Below are positions 1 through 7,796 of a stretch of DNA of 28,454 nucleotides, one piece after another. The position numbers and the translations under genes are program-made. The notes beneath the pieces are model-generated. The model saw nothing but the letters and a program-made list of their open reading frames with translations, had not been told where the DNA came from and made no database searches. The stretch is taken from assembly GCA_035562735.1 (NCBI GenBank), contig DATMWB010000037.1:1-28454 (forward strand), given 5' to 3'. Positions within the stretch are counted from its first letter, which is position 1, and every line of letters starts with the position of its first letter. The DNA is from UBA12158 sp035562735. Lineage in GTDB: Bacteria > Patescibacteriota > Microgenomatia > UBA12405.

Positions 1-939
1 TTCCCCCTGATAATCATAGTTCTTCTCATATTATATTTTATTTTTTATCCAAAAACCTTTTTATCTCCCCTTGGCCACCAAAACTTTAGTGAAGGAGGTC
101 TTATCTCACCGACCGTTACCCCAACTCCTACTTCTGTACCCACCGTATCTCTCGGTTTAGTGGGTGATTTAGGTTTGGGTCGTTTTATTACTTCAACGGC
201 AAGACAAAAAAACGATTTTTCTTGGAGTTTTCAAAAAATATCCTCCTGGCTTATGAATCATGATTTTAACCTTGCCAATTTAGAGAGTCCAATTATCAAA
301 GATTGTCCAGAAGGCAAAACTGGAACCTTTACCTTTTGTGGTGATAGCCGTTTTTTACCCTATTTAAAAGCAAATAAACTGGTTCTAAACTTGGCCAACA
401 ATCATATATTAAATTATGGTACCGATGGCTTATCTCAAACTCATAAATTTTTATCAGAAAACGATATAAATTATTTTCCCGAATATACAAGCAAAGTTGT
501 TAATGGAATTAGTTTTGGTTTTCTTGGTTATGACTTTATTACCGATCCCGTCATTGCGAGCGAAGCAAAGCAATCTAAAATTATTAACGATGTCAAAAAA
601 TACAATTCAACCGTTGATTGGCTTATTGTTTCCATCCATTGGGGAAATGAATATTTATCAGCCGCCGAGAATTGGCGAGTTGACTTAGCAAGACAGTTAA
701 TTGACGCTGGTGCCGACATTATCCACGGTCATCATCCTCATGTTTGGCAATCCTACGAAATTTATAAAGAAAAACCAATTTTTTATTCCTTTGGCAACTT
801 CATTTTTGATCAATCTTGGTCATACGAAACTTCCCATTCACAAATAGGGGAGCTAACTCTTTCAAAAACTAAAATGGAAAATTTAAAACTATATCCCATT
901 GAAATCAAGTACAACACCCAACCTTGGCTAATGCCCTAA
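1..939 (+). CDS. CapA-family (PGA_cap) metallophosphatase-like protein, 5'-truncated by window edge
   Basis: The reading frame is open from base 1, so the gene begins upstream of the window; the GTG near 160 lies inside the conserved domain and is not the start. Visible order: a hydrophobic segment (codons ~4-16), a Pro/Thr-rich linker (PTVTPTPTSVPTV), then the CapA domain with GDLGLGR, NLESP, NLANNH, VSIHWGNEY, GADIIHGHHPHV and FYSFGNFIFDQ. These match the calcineurin-like PGA_cap family named after poly-gamma-glutamate capsule protein CapA. The layout suggests an enzyme anchored outside the membrane by one N-terminal helix and a flexible linker. Substrate is unknown in most lineages and no capBC genes are nearby, so a capsule role is not supported. 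A REP-like palindrome is embedded in frame between the GFLGY and VSIHWG blocks. Its stop overlaps that of the facing minus-strand gene. Confidence 0.88.
   Translation, partial: FPLIIIVLLILYFIFYPKTFLSPLGHQNFSEGGLISPTVTPTPTSVPTVSLGLVGDLGLGRFITSTARQKNDFSWSFQKISSWLMNHDFNLANLESPIIKDCPEGKTGTFTFCGDSRFLPYLKANKLVLNLANNHILNYGTDGLSQTHKFLSENDINYFPEYTSKVVNGISFGFLGYDFITDPVIASEAKQSKIINDVKKYNSTVDWLIVSIHWGNEYLSAAENWRVDLARQLIDAGADIIHGHHPHVWQSYEIYKEKPIFYSFGNFIFDQSWSYETSHSQIGELTLSKTKMENLKLYPIEIKYNTQPWLMP
549..575. repeat. REP-like palindromic element inside capA
   Basis: The segment reads cattgcgagcgaagcaaag followed by caatc, with ATTGC and GCAAT as outer arms. It encodes VIASEAKQS in the capA frame and FASLAMT on the other strand, peptides that recur as translations of dispersed short palindromic repeats in many bacterial genomes. 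It keeps the capA frame open and sits in a variable loop of the protein. Only one copy is visible here, so its repeat status is inferred from recognising the sequence. Confidence 0.6.
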
Positions 940-1145
940 AGGCATTTTGGTTGATATTCACCTTGTGTATTTATCTCCAGTATCCCTTCCCAAGTAAAGA
1001 ACTTGTCTGTCAGTGGTCTAATTCTCTGTGATTGACATAAAACTAATTTCTTCAATTCTGATTGGCTATTCACAACTATAAATGCAGTTAAAGAAATCAA
1101 AACTACAACTATTCCTGACCAAATATAAATATTATTTTTATCCAT
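936..1145 (-). CDS. Small single-pass membrane protein, unknown function
   Basis: A 69-residue protein with a hydrophobic helix at about residues 7-26 after a short MDKNN start, followed by a polar tail that contains two cysteines. Its ATG lies inside the last codons of the upstream methyltransferase gene (8-base overlap), so translation is probably coupled and it is the last gene of the sod operon. Its TAG stop interleaves with the capA TAA on the opposite strand in the shared bases CTAA. I do not recognise the family. Support comes from the coupled start, the plausible membrane helix and the fact that it fills the space between two real genes. Confidence 0.55.
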   Translation of the reverse strand: MDKNNIYIWSGIVVVLISLTAFIVVNSQSELKKLVLCQSQRIRPLTDKFFTWEGILEINTQGEYQPKCL

Positions 1146-1947
1146 TTTTTGTTGCCTTAATTGCTAAAAACAGAGGGATTTCCGCTCTCGCTCTATCTTC
1201 TATTTTAGCTTTTCCACCAACAGATTTCTTTGGGGAAATCCATTCTTCAATTGTTTCAATCAGAAAACCGTTATCAAACAACATTTCAGAAAAAGCAGAT
1301 ATGGGATAGTGGTAGCTATATGATATTTGATTATTTCTTTTATGAAAAGGGCTGGATTCTATAGGTATTTCTAAGGGTGACATATAAGAGTCAACACTTC
1401 TAAGTTGAACATCGTCATTCATTATCCAATCACTGTGTTTAGGTATTCTAAAGGCTGGATGATTTAAAACTAAAACTAATTTTCCTCCGTCTTTTAGAAG
1501 CTTTGATAAATTTTTTATAGCACCAAAAGGTTTTTTAACATTCTGCAAAGCCAAAATCATAACCCCTTTGTCATAAGCACCATATATTTTTAGTTCTTTG
1601 CAGACATCACCAATCACATAGTTGTGTTTTTTATTTCTATCAAGATTTTTTGCTTCTTTTATTAAATCAACTGACAAATCAACACCTAGATATTCATTTT
1701 CAATTTTTCTTCCCAGTATTCCTTGCCCACATCCAAAGTCCAATATTTTTTCACCTGGCATTAATTTTAGTAGTCTCAAAGTATTGGGTAATATTACATT
1801 TTGATGATAGAAACTACCCTCAACTCCGACAGTTTTTTTGTACCACACACCAATATTGCCTTTCCAGGCAGTTTTACTTGGATCATTATTTTTTCTTAAT
1901 TGATGTAGGGGACTACTAGTTGCGTTATCCACATCCAATTTTATCAC
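1138..1947 (-). CDS. Class I SAM-dependent methyltransferase
   Basis: 269 residues with a Rossmann-type methyltransferase core: motif I KILDFGCGQG (about 68-77), the ribose-binding acidic residue in LGVD (about 90), VIGD (about 111-114), and the motif IV/post region YDKGVMILALQNV followed by LLKDGGKLVLVLNHPAFRIP. This layout fits the UbiE/COQ5-like Methyltransf_11 group acting on small molecules; the substrate cannot be read from sequence. The start is GTG, overlapping the TGA stop of the superoxide dismutase gene (GTGA), indicating translational coupling. The first ~50 residues resemble the substrate-side cap seen in many of these enzymes. Confidence 0.85.
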   Translation of the reverse strand: MIKLDVDNATSSPLHQLRKNNDPSKTAWKGNIGVWYKKTVGVEGSFYHQNVILPNTLRLLKLMPGEKILDFGCGQGILGRKIENEYLGVDLSVDLIKEAKNLDRNKKHNYVIGDVCKELKIYGAYDKGVMILALQNVKKPFGAIKNLSKLLKDGGKLVLVLNHPAFRIPKHSDWIMNDDVQLRSVDSYMSPLEIPIESSPFHKRNNQISYSYHYPISAFSEMLFDNGFLIETIEEWISPKKSVGGKAKIEDRARAEIPLFLAIKATKNG

Positions 1948-2507
1948 CTATTATAGCGTTTATTTACCTCATCCCAATTTATTATCTTCCAAAAATTTTC
2001 AACATATGTTTTTCTATCATTCAGATAGTCAAGATAATAAGCATGTTCCCATACATCTAAAACTAGTATCGGTATCATTCCATTAAGTCCCAATAGATTA
2101 TGTTTTTCTAATTGACCGATATATAGGTTATTTTCTTTATCTTTCCATAACACCGCCCAGCCCGAACCCTCAACGCCAGTAGCAGCCACAGTAAATTCCT
2201 TTTTAAAATTTTCAAAACTACCAAAACTTTTTTCAATTTCCACCAAAATTTTTCCAGAAGGTAGATTGCTATCATTCGCTTTTTTTAGGTTTGCAAAGAA
2301 AATTTCATGTATTTTAGCGCCATTATAATTAAAAGAAAAATCTCTCATCACTTCTCGATTTTTTTCAGTCTTTTCCAAAGCTGTGTTAGCTCCATTAACA
2401 TAAGCAACATAATGCTTGTCATGATGTAATTCCATAATTTTTCTGGATATTACTGGTTCTAATTCTTCGTAAGTATATGGTAGAGGAATAATGTTTAGTG
2501 TTTTCAT
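1944..2507 (-). CDS. sod: Iron/manganese superoxide dismutase
   Basis: Converts superoxide to oxygen and hydrogen peroxide. Numbered from the ATG at 2507 (187 residues), the four metal ligands are visible: His28 in ELHHDKHY, His67 in KIHEIFF, and Asp151 and His155 in LDVWEHAYYLDY. The C-terminal half, with GQLEKHN before the DVWEHAYY block, resembles archaeal-type/cambialistic enzymes as much as classical bacterial SodA or SodB, so the metal is left open. An ATG 12 bases further upstream lies inside the -10 box TAAAAT (2523-2518), so I take 2507 as the start; this gives a leader of about 4 nt. First gene of a three-gene operon. An oxygen-defence enzyme is notable in a presumably fermentative, small-genome organism. 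Confidence 0.95.
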   Translation of the reverse strand: MKTLNIIPLPYTYEELEPVISRKIMELHHDKHYVAYVNGANTALEKTEKNREVMRDFSFNYNGAKIHEIFFANLKKANDSNLPSGKILVEIEKSFGSFENFKKEFTVAATGVEGSGWAVLWKDKENNLYIGQLEKHNLLGLNGMIPILVLDVWEHAYYLDYLNDRKTYVENFWKIINWDEVNKRYNR

Positions 2508-2517
2508 AACTACTACC

Positions 2518-2547
2518 ATTTTAGTAAGAGTTAACCCATATTGTCAA
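2518..2547 (-). promoter_or_regulatory. Promoter of the sod operon
   Basis: A perfect -35 TTGACA (2547-2542), an 18-base spacer and -10 TAAAAT (2523-2518). The predicted transcription start is near 2511, 4 bases before the sod ATG. This is among the strongest sigma-70-type promoters in the window. Confidence 0.75.
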
Positions 2548-2566
2548 GTGATAAAATATACTCAAC

Positions 2567-3265
2567 ATGAAAATTATTATAAAACTTTTTTTGATTCTGA
2601 TTTTTATTTCCATTGCCTCATTATTTTTTGTATATAAATTTTTCCTTTCTGCCCCTCCAAAAGACTTAGGTGTCAAATATACCCCAGAAGACTATACCCA
2701 ATCACATCAAAAAATGGCCGTAGAAGTAGGTTCAATTTCCAGTCCATCATCGGAAAACCCAAATGATTCAATTCAATTTTCAGGAAAAAAAGACATCAAT
2801 ATTAATCTTTCATCATCCGAAGCTACGGCTTATTCTCGAGCTGATAAATGGAAATATGCTCCTATATCCAATCTTCAGATAAAAATTAACCCTGATGGTA
2901 CTGGTGAAGTATCTGGAGTTTTAAACTTAGCCAATATATTACCCTTTATTTCCATGACCACCTCAACTGAAGAAGTTCAAAAAGCCATCGACAAGTTCCA
3001 CATATCAGGAAATCCTCCTTTTTACACCAAGGGCACTGTCACCGTCACCAACAACAGCACAAAGTTCAACATCCAGTCTCTAGAAGTTGGCCATATTCCA
3101 GTACCCGGAAACTATATTTCTGAAAATACAAATGCCTTAAATAATTTTGTTACCGATCGTCTCAACTCTATCCCCAATCTCCAAGTTCGCTCTCTGACTC
3201 TTGGTGACAGCAAAGTGAACCTCGATGCCACCGTCCCCGAAAAAGTTGTTAAGGTGGAGAAATAA
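2567..3265 (+). CDS. Membrane-anchored or exported protein of unknown function
   Basis: 232 residues: an N-terminal hydrophobic segment (about 3-26) with little polar sequence before it, so a signal anchor or signal peptide, then a Ser/Asn-rich stretch and a domain from about residue 85 rich in alternating beta-type sequence (NLQIKINPDGTGEVSG, NIQSLEVGHIPVPG, VRSLTLGDSKVNLDATVPE). The final block, a short helix with LNSIPNL followed by strands, recalls lipid-binding LmeA/YpmS-like exported proteins, but I cannot assign it with confidence. A -10-like TAAAAT lies at 2552-2557, shortly before the ATG, so it may start the transcript carrying the DUF362 gene 5 bases downstream. Confidence 0.75.
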   Translation: MKIIIKLFLILIFISIASLFFVYKFFLSAPPKDLGVKYTPEDYTQSHQKMAVEVGSISSPSSENPNDSIQFSGKKDININLSSSEATAYSRADKWKYAPISNLQIKINPDGTGEVSGVLNLANILPFISMTTSTEEVQKAIDKFHISGNPPFYTKGTVTVTNNSTKFNIQSLEVGHIPVPGNYISENTNALNNFVTDRLNSIPNLQVRSLTLGDSKVNLDATVPEKVVKVEK

Positions 3266-3270
3266 AGTAG

Positions 3271-4248
3271 ATGACTACCGTAAATATTCTCCAAGATAAA
3301 TCCAAATTGGAAGTCAGCTCTTTTGATATTTTTAGTAAATACTATACCAAAAATCAAGACATATTAGTAAAAATTCATTTTGGTGAGCCACATAATCACA
3401 ATGCTTTTACCCCAGAAGATATCTCTCCAATTATCTCGTCTCTTAAAAAACTTGGTCTACGTCCCACTCTTATTGATACCCCAGTCGCCTATGATTCTCT
3501 TCGTCATACAGTAGCTGGTTATCAACAAGTGGTTCACGAAAAGGGTTTTGACAAGCTTGCCCCCTGTATAATTTCTGACAACTTTATTGAAATAAAAACA
3601 AAAGATTTTACCGCCAAAGTGTGCAAAGAATTAGTTGAAGCCCAAAATCTTTTAGTAATTTCTCACTTCAAAGGCCATGCCTGCTGTGGTTTTGGCGGTG
3701 CCATTAAAAACTTTGGCATGGGTGGATTAATGATTGAATCAAAACAAACTATTCATGACGGTTCAAAACCAATTTTCCATCCTGATTCCTGCACCGGCTG
3801 TGGCACCTGTGCTCGTCTTTGTCCGAGTCAGGCTATCACAATGGTTGACAACCATCCTGTCGTTAATTTAGAGGCTTGTCTTGGCTGTTCTCTTTGTGAA
3901 TTAAATTGTCCCACCAAATCTCTTGTTCCGACCACTGCCATTTTTGATGACCTTCTCGCCCAAGGTGCAGCTGCTTGTATTAACAACTTACCCAAAAAAG
4001 CATATTATCTAACCTTTGTTAACAAAATTGCCCGTGAATGCGATTGTTGGGATCAAACATGGGATTTACTTGCCCCCGACAAGGGAATTCTCTTTTCTGA
4101 CAACCCCTTGGCTATTGACCAAGCTGCTCTCGATTTAGTTGGCGCTGATGTATTCGAAAAAGCTCATCATCGTGACCCAAGTTCTCAGATAAAATACGGC
4201 CAAAGTTACACCAAATTTACTGCCGATTATAAATTAGAAAATGTATAA
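3271..4248 (+). CDS. DUF362 protein with 2x[4Fe-4S] ferredoxin domain
   Basis: 325 residues. The N-terminal ~165 residues match the DUF362 pattern (VKIHFGEPHNHNAF, then KGHACCGFGGAIKNFGMGG). Two bacterial ferredoxin motifs follow: Cys174, 177, 180, 184 (CTGCGTCARLCP) and Cys203, 206, 209, 213 (CLGCSLCELNCP), enough for two [4Fe-4S] clusters. A C-terminal region contains further cysteines (ARECDCWDQ). No signal peptide, so cytoplasmic. The reaction is unknown; some family members are linked to electron transfer or to metal and sulphur chemistry. The ribosome binding site GGTGGAG lies about 12 bases before the ATG, unlike the leaderless starts elsewhere. It ends exactly where the next gene starts. 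Confidence 0.9.
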   Translation: MTTVNILQDKSKLEVSSFDIFSKYYTKNQDILVKIHFGEPHNHNAFTPEDISPIISSLKKLGLRPTLIDTPVAYDSLRHTVAGYQQVVHEKGFDKLAPCIISDNFIEIKTKDFTAKVCKELVEAQNLLVISHFKGHACCGFGGAIKNFGMGGLMIESKQTIHDGSKPIFHPDSCTGCGTCARLCPSQAITMVDNHPVVNLEACLGCSLCELNCPTKSLVPTTAIFDDLLAQGAAACINNLPKKAYYLTFVNKIARECDCWDQTWDLLAPDKGILFSDNPLAIDQAALDLVGADVFEKAHHRDPSSQIKYGQSYTKFTADYKLENV

Positions 4249-5718
4249 ATGGCTACAAAAAAATTCACCATCCTCCATAGCAATGACATGCACGGGGATT
4301 TTTTGGCAGAAATTAATGCTAGTAAGCCAGGGGAGATGATTGGCGGTTTAGCTCTACTTTCCGCATATATAAATAAAGTCCGCTCCGAGGAAGAAAATGT
4401 TCTTTTTGTAATCAGTGGTGACATGGTTCAAGGTTCTTTAATTGATACAGAATACAAGGGGATTTCTACTATTGAAATCATGAATTATCTGGCTCCTGAT
4501 GTAGTTGCCCTAGGAAACCATGAATTTGATTATGGCCTACCCCATCTTTTATTTTTGGAAAAAATGGCCAATTTTCCAATAGTAAATGCCAATCTATATG
4601 TCAAAAATTATCATAGGCGTTTAATGAATCCTTACAAAGTTATTAAAAAAGCTGGTTTTGAAATTCTATTTACCGGTATTATTACTGATAAAGTTATTGA
4701 CTCAATTTCTCAGGACAAACTAATTGGATCTTTTGTAAATCTTGAGGAAGCTAGTGGTGAAGTAGGTAAAATTTGTAATGCCTACAAAAATGACGATATT
4801 GATTTAACAATATTGCTCACTCATATAGGTATCGACTCAGATCAAGAATTAGCAAAACTTTTAAAACCCGAGTGGGGAGTTGACTTAATTATCGGTGGAC
4901 ACTCTCATACTTTTTTGGAAAAACCAGTTGTCGTAAATAATATTCCTATTGTTCAAGCCGGTACTTCTACCAACCAAGTTGGCCGCTTTGATATTACTGT
5001 TGACGATGACACAAACAGTATTGTCGAATGTAAGTGGCAGCTAATTCCTATCACTAGCGATATTGTTAAACCAGATGAAACCCTACTAAAATTTATTGAA
5101 GGTTTCAAAAACGAAGTCGATGCAAAGTACAGTGCTATTCTGACCAAATTTTCTGAAAAATTAACTCACCCCCTTCGAGAAATTGAAACCTCACTTGGCA
5201 ATCTTTTTGCTGATGCCTTTGCCGATGCTGCTCAATGTGACGTTGCTCTTGTTGGGAGCGGATCTATTCGTGTAAAAGAAATGGGTCCGGTGGTTACTCT
5301 AAATGACCTTATGTCCTGCTTCCCTTATAACGATTCTTTAACGCGTTTTTCTGTCACCGGCACTCAATTAATAAATATTTTTTCTCATTTTATGAGAGCA
5401 GAGAATCGGAATAGTGAAGGAGAATGCTATCAGGTTTCATCAAAAGTTCAGGTAATTTATGACGATAAAAACAATAAAATAAAAACGATAACTATCGATA
5501 AAAAACCAGTTATAGAACAAAACATATACACAATATGTCTTCAAGGGTATCACTTCCATAATTCAAAGGCTTATCTCAATATTTCCGAATCCGAGTTTTT
5601 AAAAAATGCTCCCCAAAAGGTAATTTCCACTTCAGCCCAAGACATCATGATTGAATATCTTCGAGGTCATCAAAATCTAATCTCCAAAGTTGAGGGTCGT
5701 CTAACTTACCTTTCCTAA
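4249..5718 (+). CDS. 5'-nucleotidase / UshA-type bifunctional phosphoesterase
   Basis: 489 residues with the two-domain layout of the UshA family. The metallophosphatase domain has ILHSNDMHGD (Asp13, His15), ISGDMVQGS, ALGNHEFDYG (89-96), LTHIG and GGHSHT (217-222), covering all expected metal ligands. The C-terminal 5_nucleotid_C domain (about 300-460) has SLGNLFADAFADA, VGSGSIR and FPYNDSLTRFSVTG. Relatives hydrolyse nucleotides or cyclic nucleotides outside the cell, but there is no signal peptide here and the protein starts directly with MATKKFTILHSND, so it is predicted cytoplasmic. The ATG follows the DUF362 stop with no spacer, so they are co-translated. A nucleotide salvage role is inferred. 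Confidence 0.93.
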   Translation: MATKKFTILHSNDMHGDFLAEINASKPGEMIGGLALLSAYINKVRSEEENVLFVISGDMVQGSLIDTEYKGISTIEIMNYLAPDVVALGNHEFDYGLPHLLFLEKMANFPIVNANLYVKNYHRRLMNPYKVIKKAGFEILFTGIITDKVIDSISQDKLIGSFVNLEEASGEVGKICNAYKNDDIDLTILLTHIGIDSDQELAKLLKPEWGVDLIIGGHSHTFLEKPVVVNNIPIVQAGTSTNQVGRFDITVDDDTNSIVECKWQLIPITSDIVKPDETLLKFIEGFKNEVDAKYSAILTKFSEKLTHPLREIETSLGNLFADAFADAAQCDVALVGSGSIRVKEMGPVVTLNDLMSCFPYNDSLTRFSVTGTQLINIFSHFMRAENRNSEGECYQVSSKVQVIYDDKNNKIKTITIDKKPVIEQNIYTICLQGYHFHNSKAYLNISESEFLKNAPQKVISTSAQDIMIEYLRGHQNLISKVEGRLTYLS

Positions 5719-5726
5719 ATATAGTT

Positions 5727-6197
5727 TTATTCTTGTTGTTTCTTCTTTGGCCAGAGTTGAATAACGACTATCAACAAAAGTAGTCCAATGGTAATACCCA
5801 TTAACCACATTTTTAAATCTATTTCTTCCTTTTCAACATTTTGTTCACCTTCAGAAATAGCAATGCTTGGTTCAGGTGTCACTAGATTTTCTTCTTGAAT
5901 TGGAGAAAGGGTTACCTTACTGTCTTCCATTGTTGGTTTTTGTGTCACCGTCAACTCAGGATTAGAAGTTGGTTCCAGTGTAGAAGTGGGTGTTAGCTTT
6001 AAAGTAGGTAACAGATGTAAATCAATATTCGGATCAATTTGTTTAAAAACAATTGGGGTTGGGGTGGCAGTTGGGATAATTGTTACCACCAACTTAATGT
6101 CTTTCTCAATTTTTACCGGAAACCAAGCATTAGTATCTTTGGAAAATATAAAAGTTAAAACAACAAACACAACTGCAGAAACTATTGTATTTTTCAT
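5727..6197 (-). CDS. Signal peptide/TM protein with Pro-Thr-rich stalk, unknown function
   Basis: 156 residues built as a type I membrane protein: an N-terminal signal-like segment (about 5-19), a low-complexity Pro/Thr/Glu stalk (ATPTPI, LTPTSTLEPTSNPE and similar, about 45-120), a single helix (MWLMGITIGLLLLIVVIQLW, about 129-148) and a basic tail KKKQQE. No enzymatic domain is visible. It could be a spacer that projects from the surface or a membrane partner of another protein. Its -10 TATAAT lies at 6210-6205, 7 bases before the ATG. It ends 8 bases from the facing phosphoesterase stop. Confidence 0.65.
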   Translation of the reverse strand: MKNTIVSAVVFVVLTFIFSKDTNAWFPVKIEKDIKLVVTIIPTATPTPIVFKQIDPNIDLHLLPTLKLTPTSTLEPTSNPELTVTQKPTMEDSKVTLSPIQEENLVTPEPSIAISEGEQNVEKEEIDLKMWLMGITIGLLLLIVVIQLWPKKKQQE

Positions 6198-6204
6198 TAC
6201 CTAT

Positions 6205-6248
6205 ATTATATCTCCCCTGTCAAATAATAATCAAAAAAGGGGTATAAT
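6205..6248. promoter_or_regulatory. Divergent promoters for the 5727-6197 gene and map
   Basis: Two consensus -10 boxes point outward: TATAAT on the minus strand at 6210-6205 (start codon at 6197) and TATAAT on the plus strand at 6243-6248 (GTG at 6254). Both place the predicted transcription start within 1-2 bases of the start codon. Confidence 0.7.
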
Positions 6249-6253
6249 TGGCT

Positions 6254-7015
6254 GTGATTTTAATTAAAACACCAAAAGAAATTGAGGGCATTAGGGCTTC
6301 TTGTCAGCTCGCAGCTGCCACCCTAAAATATACGGCTTCTTTTATAAAACCAGGAGTCTCGACAGAGTCATTAAATGACAAAGCTCACGATTATATAATT
6401 TCCCATAAAGCCATACCTGCACCCCTTAATTATGGTGGATTTCCCAAAAGCATCTGTACTTCCATAAACAATGTTGTCTGTCATGGTATTCCTTCAAAAA
6501 GTGAGATCTTAAAAGAAGGGGATATTATTAATATTGACATCACCACTATTTTAAATGGCTATTTTGGTGACACTTCAGCTACTTATCCAGTTGGGGAGAT
6601 ATCAAAAGAAACCCAACTTCTCATTGACCGCACCAAAGAATCTTTAGATCTAGCCATTAGGGCAGTAAAACCAAATAAATATCTTAACGAATGTGTCGGA
6701 AAAGTGATCGAAGATCATGTTTCCCGTTTTTATTATTCTCCAGTCCGTGATTTGGGTGGGCACGGTGTTGGCATAAAATTTCATGAAGATCCCTTTGTTT
6801 TCCACTACTACACCCCTCAAAATCACATTCTCTTAAAACCTGGCATGATTTTTACCATTGAACCAATGATCAATGCTTCAAAAAATTGGCATGTTTATAT
6901 GGACTCTAATGATGGTTGGACAATTAGGACCAAAGACAATTCTCTCTCTGCTCAATTTGAACACACCATTTTAGTAACAGATAAAGGTTCTGAGATATTA
7001 ACTATGTTACCATAA
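6254..7015 (+). CDS. map: Type I methionine aminopeptidase
   Basis: Removes the initiator methionine from new proteins. 253 residues, the usual bacterial type I length. The five dinuclear metal ligands are in their expected motifs: two Asp in NIDITTILNGYFGDTSATY, His in GGHGVGIKFHEDP, Glu in FTIEPMI and Glu in QFEHTILVT. A TTG at 6248 would extend the protein by two residues, but it overlaps the -10 box TATAAT (6243-6248), so the GTG at 6254 (MILIKTPKEIEGIR) is preferred and would be the first or second base of the mRNA. It is followed after 4 bases by folD, giving a translation/C1 pair. Confidence 0.95.
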   Translation: MILIKTPKEIEGIRASCQLAAATLKYTASFIKPGVSTESLNDKAHDYIISHKAIPAPLNYGGFPKSICTSINNVVCHGIPSKSEILKEGDIINIDITTILNGYFGDTSATYPVGEISKETQLLIDRTKESLDLAIRAVKPNKYLNECVGKVIEDHVSRFYYSPVRDLGGHGVGIKFHEDPFVFHYYTPQNHILLKPGMIFTIEPMINASKNWHVYMDSNDGWTIRTKDNSLSAQFEHTILVTDKGSEILTMLP

Positions 7016-7019
7016 AATC

Positions 7020-7796
7020 ATGATTCTCTTAGACGGCAAAACCCTGTCGGAAAAAATTTTATCCGACCTTAAATTAAAAATAAACACTCATCAATCAGAG
7101 ATTAATTTGGACATTATTTTAGTGGGTGAGGATCCCTCCTCGATAAAATATGTTGAGCTTAAACAAAAAAAAGCCTTAGAGGTTGGAATTGGTGGCCAAC
7201 TTTATCGTCTTCCTGCCGATACTTCCATCGATGAACTCCAGGTCTTGTTTTGTTCCCTAAATCAAAATCCAAACACCACCGGTTTTTTCATTCAATTACC
7301 AATTCCAGGTTTATCTGACCCTTCCGCTTTATTAAAACAAATTTTGCCTCAAAAAGATGCTGATGGTCTCAATCTTGATTCAGGTATTTTCCCTGCCGTC
7401 GTTAAAGGTATTGTTAATCTTTTAGAAAACTATCAAATATCTCTTGATCAAAAAAATATTGTTATTGTTAATGATTCGGATTTAATAGGCAAACCTTTAA
7501 AAAAATATTTTTCTCAATTTACTTCAAACATATTTTTATTAAATAGAGAATCAGGCCCTCTTTCCACTTATACCCAAAACGCCGATATTTTAATTTCTGC
7601 TACTGGTACAAAAAATATTATTACAGCAGACATGGTTAAAGAGGGAGTTGTTGTTATTGACGTTGCCAATGGTGATGTCGATTTTGCCAATGTCTCTAAA
7701 AAATCAGCCTATATCACTCCCACTTTTGGAGGTGTCGGTCCCATGACTGTTGCCTCACTTTTGGAAAATACTTATCTCCTTGCCACTCGAAAATAA
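7020..7796 (+). CDS. folD: Methylenetetrahydrofolate dehydrogenase/cyclohydrolase, divergent
   Basis: Interconverts methylene- and formyl-tetrahydrofolate. 258 residues, somewhat shorter than the ~285 usual. Conserved: VGEDPSSIKYVELK with Tyr44 and Lys48 (the catalytic YxxxK), FFIQLPIPG, LPQKDADGLN with Asp115, IGKPL, ISATG and the C-terminal TPTFGGVGPMTVASLLENT. Altered: the dinucleotide-binding GRS before IGKP reads VNDSD, and the usual CTP segment after the KDxDG block is FPAVVKG. The catalytic half is intact, while cofactor binding may differ. It follows map by 4 bases and ends directly against the facing SDR stop (TAATTA). Confidence 0.9.
   Translation: MILLDGKTLSEKILSDLKLKINTHQSEINLDIILVGEDPSSIKYVELKQKKALEVGIGGQLYRLPADTSIDELQVLFCSLNQNPNTTGFFIQLPIPGLSDPSALLKQILPQKDADGLNLDSGIFPAVVKGIVNLLENYQISLDQKNIVIVNDSDLIGKPLKKYFSQFTSNIFLLNRESGPLSTYTQNADILISATGTKNIITADMVKEGVVVIDVANGDVDFANVSKKSAYITPTFGGVGPMTVASLLENTYLLATRK

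Noticed and set aside
5986..6267. Plus-strand frame opposite the 5727-6197 gene
   Set aside because: It is antisense to a gene with a clear signal/stalk/TM layout and runs through the divergent promoters into map.
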